Under the pieces are notes generated by a model. The model was given only the letters and a program-made list of their open reading frames with translations, had not been told where the DNA came from and ran no database searches. A stretch of 64,000 bases of DNA. Origin: Coxiellaceae bacterium. Its GTDB lineage: Bacteria; Pseudomonadota; Gammaproteobacteria; Coxiellales; Coxiellaceae. The stretch lies in the NCBI GenBank assembly GCA_029210045.1, contig JARGNX010000012.1, forward strand, positions 1-64,000, in the 5' to 3' direction. The translations under genes and the position numbers were made by a program. This document shows, in pieces, positions 52,589 to 59,891 of the stretch. The first letter of the stretch is position 1, and the number at the start of each line of letters is the position of its first letter.

Positions 52589-54832
52589 TTATGGAAATGA
52601 ACAACGGCGGTGTGGCGTTTCAGTATTTTGGTGACTTGTATCTGCCAGACAAGGCTTGGGTATTTGACGTTTCGTATGAAACAGTGTCGTTGTATTTTTG
52701 TCGCTGTAAGGTTTGGCTGCGGAAGCGCGTGCTGGTGCTGTAGTGGGGGACGTGTTGGTTTCTACATTATTTGATTCTGTTGGCTCTGTTTCTTGTGGCG
52801 CAGTGGTTGTCTTGCTGTTTAACTGTAGGCGCCGTCTTGTTGTTTTTTTCTTGAATAGATTATTCCACCAGCGCTTTATGCGCTGTCCGATACTTAAGTG
52901 TGAATGCTGATCTAAACCGGTGATGCGTTTTTCTAACAGCGTTTTGGTTGCGCGGCGAAAGCTACGATGTTGTGTCGGTACGCAGGTTTGTTGTTTTCGG
53001 TTTAGGTAACTGGGTTTTTCGTAAGGTAGCGATTCATGGTTTGCAAGTGCTGGCAATTGTCGTCGTTGCCACCAGTGTGTTTGGTTGTCAGTTATTTGCT
53101 GGTAAATATTATATAAAGCATCTACCGCTGCAATGGTGTCAGAAAGTTCACGCCTATCTTCTAGTGTATCAACCGATTGCAAAATAGCTAACATGGCATG
53201 CAAATGATAACTGTAGTGGCCGTCGGCTGGATTGTAGGGAATGTATGCTGCGGTTTGTTCGTTACCAAGTTGTTGATTAATAAAATTTTCAAACCACTGG
53301 TAACAATATTCAGCAGAGATCGTTTTCTCTGTGCCACCGCCGTATTTAGCATGGCGGAGTTGTTGTAAGTTAGATAGCTGCTCTAATGTTTTTTGTTGGA
53401 GTGCTCTTGTTTTTTTATAGCCCGATAGTGTAATGCTTTCTCTTAAGCCATGTATGATTAATTTGAAGTCATGGGCTTTAAGGCCTGCAGTGTTGTTCGA
53501 TAATGTATTGATGAATGCTTGGCATTTTAGACTATTTCGAGCTTCAATTAGCGCTCGTAGGCTTTCTATATAATTATTTATTTTGGGGTGTTTGAAATAG
53601 TTAAACTTTTGCTTACGCACAATATAATAGGGTAGTTCTCCTCCAGTGAGAGGGGCGATTCTCCCGGTGTCACGATCTCTCGCTTTTTTGCCTAAGTTAT
53701 TATCGATGTTTGTGCAGTTGCCGCTTGTGGGGTTTGTATCCTGCCCTTCATGGCCATGCAAAAAATGCAGGCGATATCCATGTTGATGACCGGGCTGTTC
53801 AAGGTGATCTGTTACGTCGGTTATTATATAGCCAAATATATTGAGTTTATTATATTTTCCGCCCTTGCGGTTCCATGCACAACGTAATACAGGAAATTTT
53901 GGAGGTATGCTCGTTCGCTCTTCTATCCCTCTTAGGTGTTCGCTATAGAAAGCGTGTTCATCAAAACAGGAAAAATCATCTTGTTGTAATGATTGGCGGA
54001 AGCGCAGATTGATGACATTGATCGTTTTAGCTAACTGATCAATAGAGTCATCTTGATAATCTACGTTAAAGCGAGCGGCGGCAGAACGAATGGTTTCCAG
54101 CCCAGCAGGAGCGTGACTCATGATGGTTATTTGTGGTGGGGCGCTGTCACCATCTATGTGGTAGTCGAATAACTTTAATTGCGGTAAATAAGTATCATGC
54201 CAAAAACTTAGTATTTCCTCATCATTGATTAACCCATAAATTTTTGAATAACGAAATGCGATAAATGAGCAAATTTGTGGCTGTGAAGTAATATTATTTC
54301 TTTTATTAGCGATAGCCAGCCTAATAAATTCCATGCTGTGATTGGAAAATAAAATAGTAGATTTTAGGCCTTTCTGTTTCAGTATATTTAATAGCGTGAT
54401 CGTCAATAAATCATTACTGCCGCGGTCAGCCAGTTCATCGCCAATCAATCGCACTAAGTTGACGTTACGCAATTGCATGTGATTGATAATTTCAATAAAG
54501 CGATCAAGTTTGGGTTGATCGAGGTTATTGATGCCTAGGTTAACTTCTTTATGCTGAGGCTTAAAATTATTTTCATTAGCGGCAGCGTCATCGTAAATAT
54601 CGTGTAGTTCTTGATAGAATTTTTTCGCTGTTTCTCTGTCGCAATCGAAATATAAAACGCCTTCGCGTAACAGTGTGTAGATAAGTTTTAGTGTGTTGCC
54701 GTGTAAGTCGCCGATATTGATTTGTTCGTGGGGACTGGCGACAGGGTATTGATGGTGCCCGGGATATCGGTTTAAGTTAGTGGTTGTGGTATCAAGTTCA
54801 GGCTTGTTACTGGTTCGCATGACGTACCTCAA
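52589..54832 (-). CDS. WipA/WipB-like PPP-family protein phosphatase, candidate effector
   Basis: 747 residues. The PPP metallophosphatase motifs are all present in order: INIGDLHGNTLKLIY near residue 41 (GDxHG), RLIGDELADRGSNDL near 138 (GDxxDRG), FSNHSMEF near 168 (GNHE variant with Ser), MSHAPAGLE near 247, and HFLHGHEGQ near 358. This version of the motifs, with GDELADRGSND, is what I recall of the Legionella WipA/WipB Dot/Icm effectors. The second half is helical and unknown; the C-terminal 100 residues are Thr/Lys/Pro-rich. A PmrA-like repeat lies 48 nt upstream. Confidence 0.85.
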   Translation of the reverse strand: MRYVMRTSNKPELDTTTTNLNRYPGHHQYPVASPHEQINIGDLHGNTLKLIYTLLREGVLYFDCDRETAKKFYQELHDIYDDAAANENNFKPQHKEVNLGINNLDQPKLDRFIEIINHMQLRNVNLVRLIGDELADRGSNDLLTITLLNILKQKGLKSTILFSNHSMEFIRLAIANKRNNITSQPQICSFIAFRYSKIYGLINDEEILSFWHDTYLPQLKLFDYHIDGDSAPPQITIMSHAPAGLETIRSAAARFNVDYQDDSIDQLAKTINVINLRFRQSLQQDDFSCFDEHAFYSEHLRGIEERTSIPPKFPVLRCAWNRKGGKYNKLNIFGYIITDVTDHLEQPGHQHGYRLHFLHGHEGQDTNPTSGNCTNIDNNLGKKARDRDTGRIAPLTGGELPYYIVRKQKFNYFKHPKINNYIESLRALIEARNSLKCQAFINTLSNNTAGLKAHDFKLIIHGLRESITLSGYKKTRALQQKTLEQLSNLQQLRHAKYGGGTEKTISAEYCYQWFENFINQQLGNEQTAAYIPYNPADGHYSYHLHAMLAILQSVDTLEDRRELSDTIAAVDALYNIYQQITDNQTHWWQRRQLPALANHESLPYEKPSYLNRKQQTCVPTQHRSFRRATKTLLEKRITGLDQHSHLSIGQRIKRWWNNLFKKKTTRRRLQLNSKTTTAPQETEPTESNNVETNTSPTTAPARASAAKPYSDKNTTTLFHTKRQIPKPCLADTSHQNTETPHRRCSFP

Positions 54833-54879
54833 AATCGTCTATGCTCGCTAACCCCAACTGCACACTATAATATACTATT

Positions 54880-54899
54880 TATGTTAACGATATATTAAA
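54880..54899 (-). promoter_or_regulatory. PmrA-like direct repeat
   Basis: On the minus strand: TTTAATATA, TC, GTTAACATA. TTAA-N7-TTAA, two 9-mers 2 nt apart. TATATTAT follows 5 nt downstream, the same 8-mer as at the 29077-29096 box. It is upstream of the WipA-like gene. Confidence 0.6.
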
Positions 54900-54942
54900 T
54901 TGCACATATAAAACTAATGAATTATACGCTTTCTTGATATGA

Positions 54943-55160
54943 CTGGATGCCGGATCGGGGTCCGGCATGACAGAGCTTGCTGTTTTTGTTGTATTGATAT
55001 GACTGGATGCCGGACCTTTCCTCCGCTTGCCCTGAGGAAACCGCGAAGCGGTCGTCTCGAAGGGGCGTCTCTGGCCCGACTATATTGTCATCCCTGGCCC
55101 CGACCAGGGATCCAATCATTTGATTTATATAGAAAAATTTGATCATTCCGCACTGATCAA
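54943..55160. repeat. Cluster of palindromic repeats between the WipA-like gene and sodC
   Basis: 54943-54971 is a hairpin of the 3508 family (ATGCCGGA/TCCGGCAT). 55003-55014 is a truncated copy. 55030-55065 is the CCCTGAGGAAACCGCGAAGC family (see 5856-5888). 55087-55113 is another hairpin (ATCCCTGG/CCAGGGAT). GATCAAATTTGATC is a perfect 14-bp palindrome at about 55156-55169. Together with the PmrA-like box this covers the 356-bp gap. Confidence 0.8.
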
Positions 55161-55188
55161 ATTTGATCAGTGGGATTTGACAGGCTCG

Positions 55189-55680
55189 TTAGTGAATAAC
55201 GCCGCAGGCCAAACGCGGTCCACCGCCACCTAAAGGTTTGGGGACATCGGCATAATTATCACCGTGCAGATGGATCATTAAGCTGTGGCCTTTGATTTTA
55301 TCAACGGTTAAATGCGGTGCTATGACAGCCGTATAGGCATCACCTTTTTTGTTTACTTCCAGTCGTGGTAAATCACCGCGGTGGCCATATTTGTAGGGTC
55401 CCATATGTTGCTTGGTATCGAGCGGATCGTAGTGACCGCCGGCGGCTTGGCCTTTATTGCCGCAGTCAGGTTTGACGTGTACATGAAAGCCGTGATCACC
55501 CGGTGGCAGGCCGTGCAAATTGGGTGTTAGCTTTAAACCTTTGTCGGTATCTGTTGCGGTGACAGTGCCAACGGCTGTTTTTTGGCCATTGAGCAAATGC
55601 ATAGTAATCACCAAGGGTTTGCTGTGTGCGAGTGCGGTGGCAGTGACCAATGAGAGTGCAATGGTGGCTAGCAATTTCAT
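55189..55680 (-). CDS. sodC: Cu/Zn superoxide dismutase
   Basis: Periplasmic enzyme that removes superoxide. Signal peptide (residues 1-18, ending ATALA). Metal ligands are visible in GFHVHVKPDC, GGHYDP, KYGHRGDLP and IHLHGDNY; the disulfide Cys is in RLACGVIH at the end. 163 residues, usual for bacterial SodC. It begins about 60 nt from anmK on the opposite strand. Confidence 0.96.
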   Translation of the reverse strand: MKLLATIALSLVTATALAHSKPLVITMHLLNGQKTAVGTVTATDTDKGLKLTPNLHGLPPGDHGFHVHVKPDCGNKGQAAGGHYDPLDTKQHMGPYKYGHRGDLPRLEVNKKGDAYTAVIAPHLTVDKIKGHSLMIHLHGDNYADVPKPLGGGGPRLACGVIH

Positions 55681-55742
55681 GATAAATTCCGTTAAGTTGG
55701 TGTTGAGATGATTGTAACAAATCGAAAGGGGTGTGTGCTATC

Positions 55743-57014
55743 ATGCCGGCCATGAATAAGAAGACTTTATATACAGCAATTGGCACCATGTCGGGCACTT
55801 CGATGGATGGTGTTGATGTGGCGATGATACGCACTAATGGCATGGATAAAATTGAGTCACTAGGTCATGTGTCGCTTGCTTATCCTGCAGCACTGCAAGG
55901 CGATTTAAAACAATTGGCGCAGTTAGCCTCGGAGGCGAAAGGCGATGTAGCTATTGTGCAGCAGCGTTGTGATCATTGGGCAGCTAGCTTGCAGCAATTA
56001 ACGCAATATCATGCGCAAGCGATTGAGCAATTGATGCAGCAAGTTGATATGCCGGTAGATGTGGTGGGATTTCATGGCCAGACTTTATATCACGCACCAC
56101 ATGATGGTTTAACCCTTCAAGTGGGTGATGCGGACTATTTATCGCGGGAGTTGGGCTTGCCGCTGGTGCATCAGTTTCGTATGCAAGATGTGTCACTGGG
56201 TGGTCAGGGTGCACCGCTAGCACCGGCCTATCATCAAGCGTTGGTGTTACGCGATCAGTTGGCTCCCGCGGTAGTGATTAATTGCGGTGGTATTAGTAAT
56301 GTAACGGTTGTTGAAGGCAGTGGTTGGGATCAAGTGCATGCCAGTGATATTGGGCCTGGTAATGGTTTAATCGATCGTTTGGTGATGATGGCAACTAATG
56401 GTGAACAACATTATGACAAAGACGGTTGTTTTGCATCACAAGGTCAATTGGATGCTGAACTGTTACATCAGTTATGGCAAACCGCCGTGTGCGGTGATAC
56501 GCAAAGATTTGCTGATAAGCCGTGGCCTAAATCGTTAGATATTCACGACTTGCAGTTGCCAGCGAATATTGCGCTGCAGGGGCAGGGTTTTTATGATGCC
56601 TGTTATACCATGACGTATTTTACTGCAGATATGTTGGTGCGGGGGTTGTTGACTGGATCCCGGATCAAGTCCGGGATGACAAGCGATGAGTCCGGGATGA
56701 CAAGCGGGGAGTCCGGGATAACAAGCGGAGAGTCCGGGATGACAAGCGATGAGTCTGGGATCCAGCAGCGTATTATTCTCGCTGGCGGCGGTTGGAATAA
56801 CCCGGTATTGCTTCAGTTATTTAAACAGTTAGTCGAGCAACATTTGCCGCAAACAAAAGTGCTGCTGTGTGATCAAGTGCATTGGCAATCACAAGCAATT
56901 GAAGCGGAAATTTTTGCGTATTTAGCGGTGCGTCGTCTATTGCAATTGCCTGCTTCGGGTCCTTATACAACTGGCGTGAGTGAATTATGTTTAGCCGGGG
57001 AGTTGGTGAAGTGA
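55743..57014 (+). CDS. anmK: Anhydro-N-acetylmuramic acid kinase with in-frame repeat insertion
   Basis: Recycles anhydro-MurNAc from cell-wall turnover to MurNAc-6-P. ATP-binding GTMSGTSMDGVD at the start, VVGFHGQTLYH near 100, VINCGGISNVT near 180 and DIGPGNGLIDRL near 205. About 38 residues between the helix ending MLVRGLL and the strand RIILAGGGWNNP are foreign: they come from a palindromic element that has expanded into four 7-residue units of the SGMTSDE type (56653-56765). I prefer ATG 55743; the upstream GTG 55731 lies on the AAAGGGG site itself. Confidence 0.92.
   Translation: MPAMNKKTLYTAIGTMSGTSMDGVDVAMIRTNGMDKIESLGHVSLAYPAALQGDLKQLAQLASEAKGDVAIVQQRCDHWAASLQQLTQYHAQAIEQLMQQVDMPVDVVGFHGQTLYHAPHDGLTLQVGDADYLSRELGLPLVHQFRMQDVSLGGQGAPLAPAYHQALVLRDQLAPAVVINCGGISNVTVVEGSGWDQVHASDIGPGNGLIDRLVMMATNGEQHYDKDGCFASQGQLDAELLHQLWQTAVCGDTQRFADKPWPKSLDIHDLQLPANIALQGQGFYDACYTMTYFTADMLVRGLLTGSRIKSGMTSDESGMTSGESGITSGESGMTSDESGIQQRIILAGGGWNNPVLLQLFKQLVEQHLPQTKVLLCDQVHWQSQAIEAEIFAYLAVRRLLQLPASGPYTTGVSELCLAGELVK
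56653..56765. repeat. Palindromic element with 21-bp tandem repeats inside anmK
   Basis: Starts CTGGATCCCGGATCAAGTCC (a copy of the 3508-family hairpin). It continues as four tandem 21-nt units, AGTCCGGGATGACAAGCGAT plus G, at 56668, 56689, 56710 and 56731, with small changes, and ends GGGATCCAG, the mirror of the beginning. 21 nt is a multiple of three, so the reading frame is kept. Confidence 0.93.
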
Positions 57015-57019
57015 ATGAT

Positions 57020-57703
57020 ATGAGGAAAATAAAATGCAATGATTGTTGTTTGCATCCGATTTGTTTGCCGATGGGTTTAACGGATCAACAAATGCAGACG
57101 GTGTCGTCATTGATTGATCGCAGTATTAAGGTTGAGCGCGGTGAAATTTTATATCGAGCGGGTGACGAATTTTCTGCATTATATGCGGTGCAATCGGGCG
57201 CCTTTAAATGTACGCAAGCATCAAGTAATGGTACTGAGAAGTTGTTAACTTTTCATCTGCCTGGTGAGCTATTTGGTTTTGATGCTATTTATGATAAGCA
57301 TTACGTTACTACAGTAGTGGCACTGGACACGAGCACAGTATGCAAAATTCCATTTGAAGACTTATTGAAAGTGGCGGGTGAATTGCCTGCTTTACAAAAA
57401 CAAATGTTTTGTATGATGAGTGGCCAGATGTCGCGTGATTCATTTTCTAGTCGGCAGGCAACAGCCATGCAGAGTATGACCGGATTTTTAACCAATTTAT
57501 CGTCTCGTTATAAGCGCAGAGGTTGTTCGCCGACACAATTTAATTTACCGATGTCGCGAGAGGATATTGGTAATTATTTGGGCTTGGCGAGTGAAACGGT
57601 CAGTCGTTTATTGACTCAATTAGAGAAACAGCAGGTGATCACTGTTAGGCGTCGTCATATTACCTTATTAGACCAGTTGCAGTTGCAGTCGTTAATGGCT
57701 TAA
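57020..57703 (+). CDS. fnr: FNR-type oxygen-sensing transcription regulator
   Basis: CRP/FNR family regulator of the aerobic-anaerobic switch. The N-terminal cluster KCNDCCLHPICLP supplies cysteines spaced as in Fnr, and STVCKIPFEDLL near residue 108 gives the fourth, so a 4Fe-4S sensor is likely. The HTH is MSREDIGNYLGLASETVSRL near 185. ATG 57020 is favoured; GTG 57011 is also possible. It begins 6 nt after the anmK stop. Confidence 0.93.
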   Translation: MRKIKCNDCCLHPICLPMGLTDQQMQTVSSLIDRSIKVERGEILYRAGDEFSALYAVQSGAFKCTQASSNGTEKLLTFHLPGELFGFDAIYDKHYVTTVVALDTSTVCKIPFEDLLKVAGELPALQKQMFCMMSGQMSRDSFSSRQATAMQSMTGFLTNLSSRYKRRGCSPTQFNLPMSREDIGNYLGLASETVSRLLTQLEKQQVITVRRRHITLLDQLQLQSLMA

Positions 57704-57715
57704 TATAACTGTTAC

Positions 57716-58930
57716 ATGAATACAAAATTACACCCGATCTTCTTATTTGGTCTAATCGTTGTGATGGGCACGATTGGTGTGATAGCGAATGATGTATTTA
57801 GCCCAGCCATGCCATCTGTTCTTGCCGCACTTGATACTAATAAATCGTTAGTTCAATTAACTGTCACCTGTTATATGTTTGCCTTTTGTATTGCGCAGTT
57901 ATTTTACGGGCCACTATCTGATCGATTTGGTCGTCGACGCATGGTGATGATTGGCTTTTCAATTGCGTGGTTTGGCACATTGATTTGTTACTTGTCTTCG
58001 CATATAGGTATGTTGATGGTGGGGCGAGCGGTACAGGGTTTGGGAATGTCAGCAGGGGTGGTGATCTATCGTGCGATGATGCGTGATGTGTATGGCAAGT
58101 GGGCGCAGCTATCGCGCTTTGCTTCGTATATTATGATTGCTATTGCGCTTATATTAATGGCATCGCTAGCTTTAGGTGGATATCTGCAGCAATATTTTGG
58201 TTGGCGAGCTAACTTTGTATTTATGCTCGGTTATATTCTGTTTTTCTTAATCGTTATGTTTGCTTGGTTACCTGAAACTAATCGTTACTTACATGAAACA
58301 CCATTGCAGCCGCGTATTTTAATGTCACGCTACTGGTTATTGTTTAGTAATGCACAGTTTATGGGCGCAGCGCTAATGGCGGGATTAAGCTACAGCAGTA
58401 TTTTAATCTACTTGATTGAGAGTCCATTTTTGCTGCAGCATGTCGTTGGCTTATCGCCCGTGCAATATGGTTGGACAGCATTTGCCATTGCGGGCTGTTT
58501 AGGCGTAGCGAATATTTTAAATAGCGTTATTGTCTCACGCGTTGGCACGTATGCCATGTTGTTGAGTGGTGCAATTATTATGTTGGTAGCGGCGCTGTTA
58601 TGTTTATTGGCCTATGCCATGGGTTATATGAATGCATGGGTGATTGTACTGCCAGGCGGGCTATTCATCTTTGGTGTCGGTCTATTATTTGAAAATGCCA
58701 CCAGTACTGCTTTATCGCCTTATTCAAAAATGGCAGGTACAGCAGGAGCAACTTATGGTTTTACGCAAATATTAGTGGCATCTATTATGAGTGCGTTGAT
58801 TTCGATACCGCACGATCATACACAACGCGCGATGTCGATGATGTTTTTGTTTATCGCATTGGCCTGTTTAGTATTATGTATATATTTCGTATCGCGAGGG
58901 GGTAAAGGTGCGCGCCGTAACACTGACTGA
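57716..58930 (+). CDS. Bcr/CflA-family MFS efflux transporter
   Basis: 12-helix drug:proton antiporter family. FSPAMPSVLAAL in the first helix region, the MFS motif FYGPLSDRFGRRRMVMIG between helices 2 and 3, and motif C-like GLGMSAGVVIYRAMMRDVYG. 404 residues. It starts 12 nt after fnr and overlaps the next gene by 23 nt. Confidence 0.92.
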   Translation: MNTKLHPIFLFGLIVVMGTIGVIANDVFSPAMPSVLAALDTNKSLVQLTVTCYMFAFCIAQLFYGPLSDRFGRRRMVMIGFSIAWFGTLICYLSSHIGMLMVGRAVQGLGMSAGVVIYRAMMRDVYGKWAQLSRFASYIMIAIALILMASLALGGYLQQYFGWRANFVFMLGYILFFLIVMFAWLPETNRYLHETPLQPRILMSRYWLLFSNAQFMGAALMAGLSYSSILIYLIESPFLLQHVVGLSPVQYGWTAFAIAGCLGVANILNSVIVSRVGTYAMLLSGAIIMLVAALLCLLAYAMGYMNAWVIVLPGGLFIFGVGLLFENATSTALSPYSKMAGTAGATYGFTQILVASIMSALISIPHDHTQRAMSMMFLFIALACLVLCIYFVSRGGKGARRNTD

Positions 58931-59891
58931 ATTTGGTAAGCCTGAAGTGATGAAAATCACACCGATTGATTTTCCGCAAATACAGGCTGGAACAGTATTG
59001 GTAAAGGTAGAAGCTGTTGGTATTAATCGTGCCGATGTATTACAAAGGCAAGGCAAGTATCCACCACCAGCGGGCGAGTCTGATATTTTAGGTTTGGAAG
59101 TCAGCGGCGTGATCAGTGATATTGCTGATGATGTGAGTGGTTGGTCTGTCGGTGATCGTGTGTGTGCGTTGGTGGGCAGTGGTGCTTATGCTGAATATTG
59201 TGCCGTTGATGCGGGCATGTTAATGCCTATGCCGCAGTCGCTCTCCTTTGAGCAAGCCGCGGCTATTCCAGAAGCATTTTTAACTGCCATGCAGGCATTA
59301 TTTACATTGGGTGAGTTAAGTAGCAATGAGTCTGTATTGATACATGCTGGGGCAAGTGGTGTGGGGACGGCTGCGGTGCAGTTAGCAAAAAGTAAAAGTG
59401 CTACAGTGTTTTTTACCGCAGGTTCAGATGCAAAAATCGAAAAAGTAAAATCACTCGGAGGCGATGTTGGTATCAACTACAAACAACAAACCTTTCGTGA
59501 TGAGATTTTGCAGCACACTCAAGAGCGTGGCGTTGATGTGATTTTAGACTTTATTGGCGCCGCATACTTTGATGATAATATACAGTGCTTGGCAAAAGGT
59601 GGGCGACTGATTAATATAGCGATGATGCAAGGCTCGCGCGCAGAGTTGAGCTTGCGCCGGCTGATTAGTTATCGACTGCAGATAAAAGGGTTGATTATGC
59701 GTAGTCGCCGTATCGAGGCTAAACGTGAAATGACGCAGCGATTTGTACAGCATTTTCTTCCATTGTTTGATCAGCAACTGTTGCAGCCCGTAGTAGATGC
59801 CACGTTTTCTATTGAGCAAGTGGCTGAAGCACATCAGTACATGGAAGATAATAAAAATACCGGCAAGATTATCCTAAGCTTGCAACGCTAG
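58908..59891 (+). CDS. Zinc-independent NAD(P)H:quinone oxidoreductase (PIG3-like)
   Basis: MDR-superfamily reductase. N-terminal GroES-like domain (VEAVGINRADVLQRQGKYPP, LGLEVSGVI), then the nucleotide-binding motif HAGASGVGTAAVQLAK near residue 145 and VDVILDFIGAAYF. The NRADxLQRxGxYPPP pattern and lack of zinc cysteines fit the TP53I3/PIG3-like quinone reductases. GTG start after GAGGGGG. Ends 23 nt inside the convergent 992-residue gene. Confidence 0.92.
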   Translation: MRAVTLTEFGKPEVMKITPIDFPQIQAGTVLVKVEAVGINRADVLQRQGKYPPPAGESDILGLEVSGVISDIADDVSGWSVGDRVCALVGSGAYAEYCAVDAGMLMPMPQSLSFEQAAAIPEAFLTAMQALFTLGELSSNESVLIHAGASGVGTAAVQLAKSKSATVFFTAGSDAKIEKVKSLGGDVGINYKQQTFRDEILQHTQERGVDVILDFIGAAYFDDNIQCLAKGGRLINIAMMQGSRAELSLRRLISYRLQIKGLIMRSRRIEAKREMTQRFVQHFLPLFDQQLLQPVVDATFSIEQVAEAHQYMEDNKNTGKIILSLQR

